From: JBBAGE01 sp041655055
GTDB taxonomy: Bacteria; Pseudomonadota; Alphaproteobacteria; Rhodobacterales; Rhodobacteraceae
Direction of reading: 5' to 3'
NCBI GenBank assembly: GCA_041655055.1
Contig: JBBAGE010000051.1
Location: 1-13,721 of the forward strand
Length of the DNA: 13,721 nt
In this document: piece after piece, positions 1 to 10,950 of the stretch
Layout: every line of letters begins with the position of its first letter
Position numbering within the stretch: position 1 is the stretch's first letter
Translations under genes and position numbers: made by a program
Notes under the pieces: model-generated
Databases searched by the model: none
Told to the model about the DNA's origin: nothing
Seen by the model: only the letters and a program-made list of their open reading frames with translations

Positions 1-1118
1 AGCACTTCTTCGGCAGACGGCGGGGCGGCCCATTCGGCGTTGATGCGCGCGAATTTCAACAGGCTTTCGGCCTTGCGTCGGCTTTTGGGTGGCACGATCA
101 GCGCGCTGACGCCCTTGCGCCCGGCGCGGCCCGTCCGGCCCGAGCGGTGCAGCAGCGTATCCGAATTGGTCGGCAGTTCGGCGTGGATCACCAGTTCCAG
201 CTTTGGCAGATCGATGCCGCGCGCCGCCACATCGGTGGCGATACAGACCCGCGCGCGCCCGTCGCGCATCGCTTGCAGGGCGTGGGTGCGCTCATTTTGC
301 GTCAACTCGCCCGACAGCGCCACAACGGCAAAACCGCGATTCGAAAACCGCGCGGTCAGCCGGTTGACCATCGCGCGGGTGTTGCAAAAGACGATGGCAT
401 TTTGCGCATCATAATAACGCAAAACGTTGATGATCGCGTTTTCGCTATCCTGCGGGGCCACGCTCAGCGCGCGATATTCGATATCGGAATGCTGCCTGGT
501 TTCCGCGGCGGTGGTGATGCGCACGGCATCTTTTTGATAGCTGGTGGCCAGATTGGCGATCGCGCGCGGCACCGTGGCCGAAAAAAGCAAGGTCCGGCGC
601 GATTCGGGCGCGGCGCCCAAAATGAATTCCAGATCCTCGCGAAAGCCCAGATCGAGCATTTCATCGGCCTCGTCGAGCACGACGGCGCGCAGCACCGACA
701 TATCGAGCGAACCACGCTGAATGTGATCGCGCAGCCGGCCGGGGGTGGCGACAACGATATGCGCGCCGCGTTCCAGCGCCCGGCGTTCGTCGCGCATATC
801 CATGCCACCCACACAAGAGGCGAGCACCGCGCCCGTCAGCCCGTAAAGCCACGACAGTTCGCGTTTGACCTGCAGCGCCAGTTCACGCGTGGGCGCGATG
901 ATCAGCGCCAGCGGCGCCCCGGCGGCGTCGAAACGTTCGGCATCGCCGAGCAGCGTGGGCGCAATGGCAAGCCCGAACCCCACCGTCTTGCCAGAACCGG
1001 TCTGAGCAGAGACCAGCAGATCCGCATTCCCCAATTCGGGGTTGGTCACGGCTTCTTGCACCTGGGTCAGTGTGTCAAAGCCTTGCTGTTCAAGGGCGAG
1101 GGAGAGGGTCTGGATCAC
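1..1118 (-). CDS. DEAD-box ATP-dependent RNA helicase, 3' end outside window
   Basis: Superfamily 2 RNA helicase that unwinds RNA duplexes using ATP. It is expected to act in the cytosol on mRNA or ribosome assembly. 372 codons are visible. The motifs are in order: a Q-motif-like TQVQ near residue 18, motif I AQTGSGKT (38-45), Ia PTREL (76-80), TPGR (125-128), DEAD (149-152), motif III SAT (180-182), TDVAARGID (295-303) and motif VI HRSGRTGRAG (324-333). Both RecA-like domains are therefore complete, and only the C-terminal extension, often an RNA-binding DbpA-type domain in this group, is cut by the window edge. The start is taken as GTG at 1118: an in-frame TAG lies about 50 bases upstream with no ATG between. 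The ribosome binding site is weak. The aromatic residue that usually precedes the Q motif is Ile2 here. The exact paralogue (DeaD, CshA or other) cannot be named without the C-terminus. Confidence 0.93.
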   Translation of the reverse strand, partial: MIQTLSLALEQQGFDTLTQVQEAVTNPELGNADLLVSAQTGSGKTVGFGLAIAPTLLGDAERFDAAGAPLALIIAPTRELALQVKRELSWLYGLTGAVLASCVGGMDMRDERRALERGAHIVVATPGRLRDHIQRGSLDMSVLRAVVLDEADEMLDLGFREDLEFILGAAPESRRTLLFSATVPRAIANLATSYQKDAVRITTAAETRQHSDIEYRALSVAPQDSENAIINVLRYYDAQNAIVFCNTRAMVNRLTARFSNRGFAVVALSGELTQNERTHALQAMRDGRARVCIATDVAARGIDLPKLELVIHAELPTNSDTLLHRSGRTGRAGRKGVSALIVPPKSRRKAESLLKFARINAEWAAPPSAEEV

Positions 1119-1225
1119 GAAAGGCTCATTTCTATTGCGGGCGGATGTGCCGGGCTAAACGGCGCTATGTAAGGCGCGCGGGCGGGAATGTATAGGTGAT
1201 TATGCGGCGCGGTTGGCAGCCATGC

Positions 1226-1260
1226 AAAACCCCCGCGACAGATGCCGCAGGGGTTATTTT
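1226..1260 (-). terminator. Intrinsic terminator of clpA, possibly bidirectional
   Basis: A 10-bp stem (1228-1237 with 1246-1255, one G-T wobble) closes an 8-base loop. Read on the minus strand it lies 24 bases past the clpA stop and ends in TTTT. Read on the plus strand it is followed by A and a run of five T, so it could stop transcription in both directions. It separates clpA from the helicase gene downstream, which suggests that the helicase has its own promoter in 1119-1225. I could not define a clear -35/-10 pair there. Confidence 0.8.
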
Positions 1261-1279
1261 TCATCGCGCGGGGGCCGGA

Positions 1280-3613
<2,334 letters not shown>

Positions 3614-3682
3614 TTTAACGGCGCTCCTTGATCTGGGTCGAAGGGATGGATACCCGCCCCTTTGACCTTGGCCTCATACCCT

Positions 3683-3712
3683 TAAAGTTCGATTGAAAAC
3701 GCCGCGCTTCAA
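3683..3712 (-). promoter_or_regulatory. Possible clpA promoter
   Basis: On the minus strand TTGAAG (3707-3712) is followed after 18 bases by ACTTTA (3683-3688), about 70 bases before the clpA start. The -35 part, preceded by CC, also resembles the CTTGAA core of heat-shock (RpoH) promoters, which would fit a Clp gene, but the -10 part is a poor match to either class. This is inference from motif resemblance only. Confidence 0.25.
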
Positions 3713-3748
3713 GGGGTAATTTTTACACACAAGCTCACTTTTCACGTG

Positions 3749-3768
3749 ATGCCCTGCAAAGCGGGCAT
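3749..3768 (-). terminator. Hairpin just after gloB, weak terminator candidate
   Basis: ATGCCC and GGGCAT form a 6-bp stem that can extend by GC/GC around a single bulged A, giving a short loop. It starts 19 bases past the gloB stop. No U-run follows on the minus strand, so it is either an incomplete terminator or an mRNA 3'-end stabilising hairpin. The remaining sequence of the 3614-3786 gap shows only the AT-richer clpA upstream region and a TCACGTGA palindrome at 3742-3749. Confidence 0.35.
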
Positions 3769-3786
3769 GATTTGGATCGCTTTGCC

Positions 3787-4554
3787 TTAGAAATTATCCT
3801 TTCGGCTGCGAATTTCTGCGAATACGGCATCATCGGATGCGGCATTCATATGCAAGGCCGCCTTGATATGCGGCAGATGGGCACGCAAAAACGGATTGGT
3901 GGCCTTTTCCTCGGACAGCAGGGCGGGCACAGTCGGCTTGCCCGCCGCGCGCGCGGCATCGATTGCCGCGACCCTTGAGATAAGCTCTGCGTTATCGGGT
4001 TCAATGGTCAGGGCGAATTTCGCATTGCTGGCGGTATATTCATGGCCGGAATAAACCAGCGTATCCTCGGGCAGGGCGGCCATTCTGTTCAGGCTGTCCC
4101 ACATCTGGGCGGGGGTGCCTTCAAACAGGCGCCCGCATCCCAGCGCCATCAGGCTATCGGCCGAAAAAAGCGCCTTGGCATCGGGGATGTGAAAGGTGAT
4201 ATGGCCCACCGTATGGCCCGGCACATCCAGCACTTCGACGCGCGCATTCGCAAAGGTAAAGCTGTCGCCCCCGGCCACGGCACGGTCAAGCGGCGGCAGG
4301 CGGTGGGCATCGGCGCCCGCGCCCAGCACGGTGGCGCCGGTGGCGGCGCGCAATTCCTCGGTCGCGTCGATATGGTCGTTATGGTGATGGGTCAGCCAGA
4401 TTTCAGACAGGTTCCAGCCACGGCGCGACAATTCGGCCAGAATGGGCGCAGCGTCGGTCGCATCGACCAGTGCCGTGGCCCCTGATGCCGTGTCATGAAT
4501 CAGATAATCGTAATTATCTGCAAGGCAGGGGATGGTGACGATCTCAAGGGGCAT
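3787..4554 (-). CDS. gloB: Hydroxyacylglutathione hydrolase (glyoxalase II)
   Basis: Hydrolyses S-D-lactoylglutathione to D-lactate and glutathione, the second step of methylglyoxal detoxification, in the cytosol (EC 3.1.2.6). At 255 residues it matches the family length (E. coli GloB 251). The metallo-beta-lactamase fold metal ligands are all visible: THHHNDH (55-61, supplying His56, His58, Asp60, His61), His114 in PGHTVGH, Asp133 in SADSLM and His171 in SGHEYT. The C-terminal NPFLR motif (220-224) characteristic of GloB-type glyoxalase II is present, which separates it from generic MBL hydrolases. The start is ATG at 4554. The ribosome binding site is poor, the nearest GAGG lying about 14 bases upstream. 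It is divergent from the methyltransferase-like gene with 64 bases between starts, so the two may share a regulatory region. The glyoxalase I gene (gloA) is not in the window. Confidence 0.95.
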   Translation of the reverse strand: MPLEIVTIPCLADNYDYLIHDTASGATALVDATDAAPILAELSRRGWNLSEIWLTHHHNDHIDATEELRAATGATVLGAGADAHRLPPLDRAVAGGDSFTFANARVEVLDVPGHTVGHITFHIPDAKALFSADSLMALGCGRLFEGTPAQMWDSLNRMAALPEDTLVYSGHEYTASNAKFALTIEPDNAELISRVAAIDAARAAGKPTVPALLSEEKATNPFLRAHLPHIKAALHMNAASDDAVFAEIRSRKDNF

Positions 4555-4618
4555 GGCGTTTTTATCATCCTCAGCTATGGTTACAGCCCAGACTTGCTCA
4601 TTCGAGACCCTGTTTGCA

Positions 4619-5383
4619 ATGCATCTCGACGTGATCGACCTTAGAAACTTCTATTACCGCACCGGGCTGGGGCGGGCGGCGCAGCGTGCGATCTGCGCAC
4701 AGGTGCTTGCGCTGTGGCCCGAGGCGCAGGGCCAGACGGTGGCAGGATTCGGCTTTGCGCTGCCGCTGTTGCGGCCCTATCTGCCCCGTGCGCGCCGGGT
4801 GATCGCGCTGATGCCGGGCCAGCAGGGCGTGATGCCATGGCCGGTGGCCGAGCCGAATCTGTCGGTGTTGTGCGAAGAAACGACCTGGCCGCTGCAAACC
4901 GGCCATGTCGATAAACTGGTTGTAATTCATGGGCTTGAGGCATCCGAACATCCTTCGGCATTGCTTGAGGAATGTTGGCGCGTCCTGGGGCCGGGGGGCA
5001 GGGCGCTGTTCATCGTGCCAAACCGCGCGGGCATGTGGTCGCGGGGCGACAGCACGCCATTCGGTTTTGGCCGGCCCTATAGCCTGCGCCAACTCGAATC
5101 ACAGCTTAAATTGCATGATTTCGTGCCCGAACGGCATGTGGCGGCGCTGTTTCAACCGCCCTCGCGGCGGCGATTCTGGTTGCGGTGGGGGCCAATCTGG
5201 GAACGCATCGCGCGCAAGCTGCCGATCACGGTGGCAGGCGGCGTGCTGATCGTCGAGGCGAGCAAGAAAGTCTATGCCCGCACCGGTTCGGGCACCCCCG
5301 AGGCCGTGCGCCGGCCGCTGCGCGTTCTCGAAGGGATGAACGCCCCCGAAGGCAAACCGGCGCTGGGCCGCGACATTTGGTAA
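4619..5383 (+). CDS. Class I SAM-dependent methyltransferase-like protein
   Basis: A 254-residue soluble protein resembling the Methyltransf_11-like proteins found beside gloB in Rhodobacterales. The visible post-motif pattern is methyltransferase-like: [12 protein letters not shown] (96-107), then [20 protein letters not shown] (115-134), which matches the motif II/III strand and loop of class I enzymes. The SAM-binding glycine loop that should sit near residues 40-48 is degenerate: it reads [10 protein letters not shown] instead of a DxGxGxG form. Activity therefore cannot be assumed and no substrate can be named. The start is ATG at 4619, giving [10 protein letters not shown]. In-frame ATGs at 4532 and 4577 exist, but 4532 lies inside gloB and 4577 lacks a ribosome binding site. 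The ribosome binding site for 4619 is also weak (GAGA about 11 bases upstream). No signal peptide or membrane segment is evident. Confidence 0.85.
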   Translation: MHLDVIDLRNFYYRTGLGRAAQRAICAQVLALWPEAQGQTVAGFGFALPLLRPYLPRARRVIALMPGQQGVMPWPVAEPNLSVLCEETTWPLQTGHVDKLVVIHGLEASEHPSALLEECWRVLGPGGRALFIVPNRAGMWSRGDSTPFGFGRPYSLRQLESQLKLHDFVPERHVAALFQPPSRRRFWLRWGPIWERIARKLPITVAGGVLIVEASKKVYARTGSGTPEAVRRPLRVLEGMNAPEGKPALGRDIW

Positions 5384-5394
5384 ATCGCGCCAAA

Positions 5395-5443
5395 TAGCGC
5401 CCCGATGCGACAGTTGCGAAAATAATCGGGACTTGGGGCGCTA
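5395..5443. repeat. Inverted repeat between methyltransferase gene and atp promoter
   Basis: TAGCGCCCC (5395-5403) and its exact complement GGGGCGCTA (5435-5443) form 9-bp arms around a 31-base spacer. Within it CCCGAT (5401-5406) can alternatively pair with ATCGGG (5425-5430), so two mutually exclusive stems are possible. It begins 12 bases past the methyltransferase stop and ends 27 bases before the likely atp -35 box. It may be a terminator or 3'-end structure for the upstream gene, or a binding site upstream of the atp promoter. No U-run follows it. Confidence 0.6.
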
Positions 5444-5445
5444 AC

Positions 5446-5460
5446 GTGCATTTTATGCGC
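5446..5460 (+). terminator. Small hairpin following the inverted repeat
   Basis: GTGCAT (5446-5451) pairs with ATGCGC (5455-5460), with one G-T wobble, around a TTT loop. Together with the preceding inverted repeat it gives two successive hairpins between the methyltransferase gene and the atp promoter, consistent with a 3'-end or weak terminator. It lacks a downstream U-run, so the assignment is tentative. Confidence 0.3.
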
Positions 5461-5470
5461 TTCAACGCGG

Positions 5471-5499
5471 TTGCGAGGGGGCATTTCCTCTGCTAGACC
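5471..5499 (+). promoter_or_regulatory. Likely promoter of the atpHAGDC operon
   Basis: TTGCGA (5471-5476) and TAGACC (5494-5499) are separated by 17 bases, a good housekeeping sigma-factor arrangement. Transcription would begin near 5506, giving a leader of about 90 bases before atpH. This leader can fold in two exclusive ways: CTTG (5548-5551) with CAAG (5558-5561), or GTCTTG (5546-5551) with CAAGAC (5574-5579), the second ending just before the ribosome binding site. No experimental support is available here. Confidence 0.5.
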
Positions 5500-5583
5500 G
5501 GCGCCGATTTTGCTATTTGCCTCACATTGGCGTGTGCCCTGGGCCGTCTTGAATTCGCAAGCCGGAAATGGGCCAAGACAGTC

Positions 5584-5589
5584 GGAAGG
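5584..5589 (+). promoter_or_regulatory. Ribosome binding site that sets the atpH start
   Basis: GGAAGG runs directly into an ATG at 5590, too close for that ATG to be used, and stands 6 bases before GTG at 5596. Spacing therefore favours the GTG. This also yields the N-terminus MSEPASIS that fits alphaproteobacterial delta subunits. Confidence 0.65.
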
Positions 5590-5595
5590 ATGGAC

Positions 5596-6156
5596 GTGTC
5601 CGAACCAGCTTCAATTTCCAACGGCATCGCCGCGCGCTATGCTGCGGCCGTTTTCGGACTGGCCGCCGAGGGCAATGCCCTTGCCACGCTTGAGACCGAT
5701 ATCGACGCGCTTGAAGGCGCCCTTGCAGCAAGCCCCGAATTGCGCGACCTGATCGCCTCGCCCATTTATTCGCGCGAAGACCAGGGCGCCGCCATCGCGG
5801 CCATTGGCGCGAAAATCGGGCTTGCAACGCTGACCAACAATACGCTCGCGCTGATGGCGGCCAATCGCCGCCTGTTCGTGCTGCCGCATCTGCTGGCCGC
5901 GCTGCGCGAGATGATCGCCACCGAGAAAGGCGAAGTCACCGCCGAAGTGGCCTCGGCCAAGGCGCTGACCAAGGCGCAACAGGATGCCCTTGTCAAAACG
6001 CTGACCGCGAAAATCGGCAAGAACGTCAAATTGAATATGACCGTTGATGGCACGCTCATCGGTGGTCTTGTCGTCAAGGTGGGCTCGCGGATGATCGATA
6101 CGTCGATCCGCGCCAAGCTCAACACCCTGCAGAATACAATGAAAGAGGTCGGATAA
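5596..6156 (+). CDS. atpH: ATP synthase F1 subunit delta
   Basis: Delta (OSCP-type) subunit of the F1Fo ATP synthase. It sits on top of F1 at the membrane surface and joins the alpha3beta3 head to the peripheral stalk formed by the b subunits. 186 residues from the GTG at 5596. The N-terminal helical domain begins with [12 protein letters not shown] (9-20). The C-terminal conserved region of the OSCP/delta family is clear: [20 protein letters not shown] (151-170) followed by IRAKLNTL. It is the first gene of the operon, and its TAA stop overlaps the atpA start by one base (TAATG), suggesting translational coupling. An upstream in-frame extension towards 5527 is rejected because it would include the leader and lacks a ribosome binding site. 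Confidence 0.95.
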   Translation: MSEPASISNGIAARYAAAVFGLAAEGNALATLETDIDALEGALAASPELRDLIASPIYSREDQGAAIAAIGAKIGLATLTNNTLALMAANRRLFVLPHLLAALREMIATEKGEVTAEVASAKALTKAQQDALVKTLTAKIGKNVKLNMTVDGTLIGGLVVKVGSRMIDTSIRAKLNTLQNTMKEVG

Positions 6157-7694
6157 TGGGAATCCAGGCAGCCGAAATTTCTGCGATCCTCAAGGAGCAG
6201 ATAAAAAACTTTGGCCAAGAGGCCGAAGTTGCTGAAGTGGGTCGCGTGCTGAGCGTCGGCGACGGGATTGCCCGTGTGCACGGGCTCGACAATGTGCAGG
6301 CCGGCGAGATGGTCGAATTCCCGGGCGGTATCCGGGGTATGGCGCTGAACCTCGAAATCGACAACGTCGGTGTCGTGATCTTTGGTTCCGACCGCGAAAT
6401 CAAGGAAGGCGATACCGTCACCCGCACCCGTTCGATCGTGGACGTGCCGGTGGGCGAAGCCCTGCTCGGCCGCGTTGTCGATGGTCTGGGCAACCCGATC
6501 GACGGCAAAGGCACCATCGCCACCACCGAGCGCCGCGTCGCCGATACCAAGGCGCCGGGCATCATCCCGCGTAAATCGGTGCATGAACCGATGGCCACTG
6601 GCCTGAAATCGGTGGATGCGATGATCCCCGTGGGCCGTGGCCAGCGCGAACTGATCATCGGCGACCGCCAGACCGGCAAGACCGCCATCGCGCTCGACAC
6701 CATTTTGAACCAGAAAAGCTATAACGACGCCGCCGGCGGTGATGAGAGCAAAAAGCTCTATTGCATCTATGTCGCCATCGGGCAAAAGCGTTCGACCGTG
6801 GCGCAATTGGTCAAGAAGCTCGAAGAATCGGGCGCTATCGAATATACGACCGTTGTGGCCGCAACCGCGTCGGACCCCGCGCCGCTGCAATATCTGGCGC
6901 CCTATACCGCGACCGCCATGGCCGAACATTACCGCGACAATGGCAAGCACGCGCTGATCATCTATGATGACCTGTCGAAACAGGCTGTGGCCTATCGCCA
7001 GATGTCGCTGCTGCTGCGTCGTCCGCCGGGGCGCGAAGCCTATCCGGGCGACGTGTTCTATCTCCATTCCCGTCTGCTGGAACGTTCGGCCAAGCTGAAC
7101 GAAGACTTCGGCGCAGGTTCGCTGACGGCGCTGCCGATCATCGAAACCCAGGGCGGTGACGTGTCGGCCTTTATCCCGACCAACGTGATTTCGATCACCG
7201 ATGGCCAGATCTTCCTTGAAACCGAACTGTTCTATCAGGGCATCCGCCCGGCGGTGAACACCGGGCTGTCGGTGTCGCGCGTGGGTTCTTCGGCGCAAAC
7301 CAATGCGATGAAATCGGTTGCCGGCCCGGTGAAACTGGAACTGGCGCAGTATCGTGAAATGGCGGCCTTCGCGCAGTTCGGATCGGATCTCGATGCCGCG
7401 ACCCAGCGTTTGCTGAACCGTGGCGCGCGTCTGACCGAGCTGATGAAACAGCCGCAATATTCGCCGCTGACCAATGCCGAAATCGTCGTGGTGATCTTTG
7501 CCGGTGTGAATGGCTATCTCGACCGGATCGCCGTGGGCGATGTGGGCCGGTTCGAAGCCGGGCTGCTCGCGCATCTGCGTGGCAAGCACAAGGCGCTGCT
7601 GGATTACATCACGACCGAAGACCCCAAGATCAAGGGTGAGGCCGAGGACCGGATCAAGGCTGCGCTGGACGAATACGCCGCCGACTTCGCATAA
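6156..7694 (+). CDS. atpA: ATP synthase F1 subunit alpha
   Basis: Non-catalytic nucleotide-binding subunit, three copies alternating with beta in the F1 head. 512 residues, the usual length. Order: N-terminal beta-barrel (about 25-95), nucleotide-binding domain with Walker A GDRQTGKT (169-176), conserved [15 protein letters not shown] (205-219), Walker B-like ALIIYDD (266-272) and the signature stretch ending [16 protein letters not shown] (365-380), which carries Arg375, the equivalent of the alpha-subunit arginine finger that contacts nucleotide in the beta catalytic site, then the C-terminal helical domain. The glutamine in the P-loop (GDRQTGKT) is typical of alpha and separates it from beta. 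Start ATG at 6156 overlaps the atpH stop. No unusual feature seen. Confidence 0.99.
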   Translation: MGIQAAEISAILKEQIKNFGQEAEVAEVGRVLSVGDGIARVHGLDNVQAGEMVEFPGGIRGMALNLEIDNVGVVIFGSDREIKEGDTVTRTRSIVDVPVGEALLGRVVDGLGNPIDGKGTIATTERRVADTKAPGIIPRKSVHEPMATGLKSVDAMIPVGRGQRELIIGDRQTGKTAIALDTILNQKSYNDAAGGDESKKLYCIYVAIGQKRSTVAQLVKKLEESGAIEYTTVVAATASDPAPLQYLAPYTATAMAEHYRDNGKHALIIYDDLSKQAVAYRQMSLLLRRPPGREAYPGDVFYLHSRLLERSAKLNEDFGAGSLTALPIIETQGGDVSAFIPTNVISITDGQIFLETELFYQGIRPAVNTGLSVSRVGSSAQTNAMKSVAGPVKLELAQYREMAAFAQFGSDLDAATQRLLNRGARLTELMKQPQYSPLTNAEIVVVIFAGVNGYLDRIAVGDVGRFEAGLLAHLRGKHKALLDYITTEDPKIKGEAEDRIKAALDEYAADFA

Positions 7695-7708
7695 GGAGAG
7701 ACGAGGCA

Positions 7709-8590
7709 ATGCCAAGTCTTAAGGACCTTAAAAACAGGATCAGCTCGGTCAAATCGACCCGCAAGATCACCAAGGCCATGCAAATGGTTGCCGCGGCGAA
7801 ACTTCGCCGCGCGCAAGAAGCTGCCGAGGCCGCGCGCCCCTATGCCGAGCGGTTCAACGCTGTCATGGGCTCGCTCGCGTCATCGGTGACGGGGGCTTCG
7901 ACCGCGCCCCGGCTGCTGGCCGGGACCGGCGCCGATCAGACCCATCTTTTGGTGGTGATGACGGCGGAACGGGGCCTTTGTGGTGGGTTCAACTCATCCA
8001 TCGTCAAGCTGGCGCGCCAGCATGCGCAACGGCTGCTGGGGCAGGGCAAGGATGTCAAAATCCTGACCGTGGGCCGCAAGGGGCGCGAACAATTGCGCCG
8101 CGATCTGGGCGCGCATCTGGTGGGCCATATCGATCTGAGCGATGTGAAACGCATGGGTTACGCCAATGCGCAGGGCATCGCGCAGGATATTCTGACCCGC
8201 TTCACGGTGGGCGAATTCGATGTCGCGACGCTGTTTTTCGCGCGGTTTGAAAGCGTGATCAGCCAGGAGCCAACCGCGCTGCAGGTGATCCCGGCCAGCT
8301 ATGAGGCTGCCGAACCCGAGGCCGCCGGCGCCAGCACGCTTTACGATTACGAACCGGACGAAGAAGGCATTCTGGCCGATCTTCTGCCGCGTGGCGTGGC
8401 AACACAGATCTTCACGGCGCTGCTTGAAAATGGCGCATCCGAACAAGGCGCTCGTATGAGTGCGATGGACAACGCAACCCGCAACGCGGGCGAGATGATC
8501 GACAAGCTGACCATCCAGTTCAACCGTTCGCGTCAGGCCGCGATCACCAACGAGCTTATCGAAATCATTTCGGGCGCCGAGGCGCTCTAA
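7709..8590 (+). CDS. atpG: ATP synthase F1 subunit gamma
   Basis: Central rotor shaft of F1: its N- and C-terminal helices form the coiled coil that turns inside the alpha3beta3 ring and couples proton flow through Fo to catalysis. 293 residues, family-typical. The conserved N-terminal helix carries [20 protein letters not shown] (10-29), the middle Rossmann-like domain carries ERGLCGGFN (87-95), and the C-terminal helix carries [14 protein letters not shown] (250-263) followed by a conserved stretch with NRSRQAAIT (272-280). ATG at 7709 follows atpA by 14 bases, with AGGAG and GAGG upstream. A short insert around residues 196-222 (rich in Glu and Ala) lies in the variable region of the family. 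Confidence 0.99.
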   Translation: MPSLKDLKNRISSVKSTRKITKAMQMVAAAKLRRAQEAAEAARPYAERFNAVMGSLASSVTGASTAPRLLAGTGADQTHLLVVMTAERGLCGGFNSSIVKLARQHAQRLLGQGKDVKILTVGRKGREQLRRDLGAHLVGHIDLSDVKRMGYANAQGIAQDILTRFTVGEFDVATLFFARFESVISQEPTALQVIPASYEAAEPEAAGASTLYDYEPDEEGILADLLPRGVATQIFTALLENGASEQGARMSAMDNATRNAGEMIDKLTIQFNRSRQAAITNELIEIISGAEAL

Positions 8591-10033
<1,443 letters not shown>

Positions 10034-10057
10034 GCGTGACACCGGAAGGAGGCTCTG

Positions 10058-10477
10058 ATGGCCGATACGATACAATTTGATCTCGTTTCGCCCGAACGGA
10101 AACTTGCTTCCGTTCAGGCCACCGAGGTTCAGATCCCCGGTGCCAATGGCGATCTGACCGCCATGGCGGGCCATGCGCCGCTGATCACCACCTTGCGCCC
10201 CGGCGTATTGCGTGTGGTCAGCGTGGCGGGTGTCGATGAATATATCGTCACCGGCGGCTTTGCCGAAATCGGGCAATCCGGCGTGTCGGTGCTGGCGGAA
10301 AATTCGCTGCCCCGCACCGAGGTCACGCAAGAGATTATCGATAATCTGGTGGCCGAGGCGCATCGTGCCTATAAGGGCGCGCAGCCCGATATGGTCGATG
10401 CTGCCGCCAAATTGCTGGCCGATATGGTGGCCGTGGGCACGCATATCGGGATCGATCCCAAACAACCCTCGCTCTGA
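10058..10477 (+). CDS. atpC: ATP synthase F1 subunit epsilon
   Basis: Part of the central stalk, at the base of gamma where it meets the c-ring. 139 residues. The N-terminal beta-sandwich is recognisable by [12 protein letters not shown] (7-18) and [20 protein letters not shown] (31-50), which align with the conserved GHAPL region of the family. The C-terminal helical part (about 90-139) is present but short and ends in [10 protein letters not shown]. In alphaproteobacteria the inhibitory role of the epsilon C-terminus is reported to be weak, with a separate zeta subunit acting as ATPase inhibitor. No zeta gene is visible here. A strong GGAGG lies 5 bases before ATG at 10058. It is the last gene of the operon and is followed 18 bases later by a terminator. 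Confidence 0.97.
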   Translation: MADTIQFDLVSPERKLASVQATEVQIPGANGDLTAMAGHAPLITTLRPGVLRVVSVAGVDEYIVTGGFAEIGQSGVSVLAENSLPRTEVTQEIIDNLVAEAHRAYKGAQPDMVDAAAKLLADMVAVGTHIGIDPKQPSL

Positions 10478-10495
10478 TCGCGGCGGATTGAAACG

Positions 10496-10522
10496 AAAGG
10501 CCCCGGAACTCCGGGGCCTTTT
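10496..10522 (+). terminator. Intrinsic terminator of the atp operon
   Basis: A perfect 11-bp GC-rich stem (10496-10506 with 10511-10521) with an AACT loop ends in TTTT. It lies 18 bases after the atpC stop. This is the strongest terminator in the window and isolates the lectin gene from the atp operon. Confidence 0.93.
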
Positions 10523-10575
10523 GCTATTTGCAGGGCCTTGATTCTTTTGCTTATCTTCCAGTTGGGAGAGATGCG

Positions 10576-10923
10576 ATGATCACAGTAAACGGGCCTATGG
10601 GGGTCGAGCGCGGCTCGATCCTGTTGTTTTCCGATTTCAAGGATGGTGGCGCGATGTGGATCGGCAGCGGACCGCGTGAATTGCGCCGCGCGGTGGTGTT
10701 TTCACAAAGCTATGCCGGGCCGCCGGTGGTGCAGGTCGGGCTGAGCATGTGGGATATGGACAAAAGCACCAACCAGCGCGCCGATATCAGCGCCGAAGAC
10801 GTAAGCCGGGCGGGGTTCACGCTGGTGTTTCGCACCTGGGGCGATACGCGCGTGGCCCGTGTGCGCGCCGACTGGCTGGCGATCGGCGCATTGCCGGATG
10901 ACGATCGGTGGCAGTTGGATTAG
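10576..10923 (+). CDS. H-type lectin domain protein
   Basis: A 115-residue protein whose core (about 35-105) matches the H-type lectin fold of invertebrate agglutinins and discoidin I: RRAVVFSQSYAGPPVVQVGL (37-56), then LSMWDMDKSTNQRADISAED (56-75), FTLVFRTWGDTRVARVRADW (82-101) and a closing beta strand LAIG. In characterised relatives this domain binds N-acetylgalactosamine-type sugars; the ligand here is unknown. No signal peptide, lipobox or membrane segment is seen, so the product is probably cytosolic. The start is ATG at 10576, chosen because GGGAGAG (10564-10570) sits 5 bases upstream. An in-frame ATG at 10528 has no ribosome binding site. It lies after the atp terminator, so it needs its own promoter; TTGCAG (10528) and TATCTT (10552) are a weak candidate pair. 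Homologues near atpC occur in Rhodobacterales as far as I recall. Confidence 0.85.
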   Translation: MITVNGPMGVERGSILLFSDFKDGGAMWIGSGPRELRRAVVFSQSYAGPPVVQVGLSMWDMDKSTNQRADISAEDVSRAGFTLVFRTWGDTRVARVRADWLAIGALPDDDRWQLD

Positions 10924-10943
10924 CCGCGCGCATGACGCGCGGC
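10923..10943. terminator. Hairpin between convergent lectin and prs genes
   Basis: GCCGCGCG (10923-10930) pairs perfectly with CGCGCGGC (10936-10943) around a 5-base loop, in the 27-base gap between two convergent stop codons. Neither strand has a U-run after it, so it may act as a shared 3'-end structure rather than a classical intrinsic terminator. Confidence 0.45.
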
Positions 10944-10950
10944 CAAAGTG

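Noticed and set aside
147..1172. A 341-codon open frame on the plus strand opposite the helicase.
   Set aside because: The opposite strand encodes all DEAD-box motifs in order. The plus-strand product is Arg/Gln/Gly-rich with no domain.
3742..3749. TCACGTGA palindrome upstream of clpA as an operator.
   Set aside because: A single 8-base palindrome with no second copy or recognised regulator match; chance occurrence is plausible.
4532..4618. N-terminal extension of the methyltransferase-like protein.
   Set aside because: It would begin inside gloB and adds residues without family resemblance. ATG at 4619 gives the conserved-looking start.
5471..5752. A 93-codon frame on the plus strand in the atp leader, possible small upstream gene.
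   Set aside because: Most of it overlaps atpH in another frame. Its start coincides with the proposed -35 box and it has no ribosome binding site.
5766..7715. A 649-codon open frame on the minus strand opposite atpA and atpH.
   Set aside because: Same reason: a mirror of strongly biased codons in certain genes, with no motif and no ribosome binding site context.
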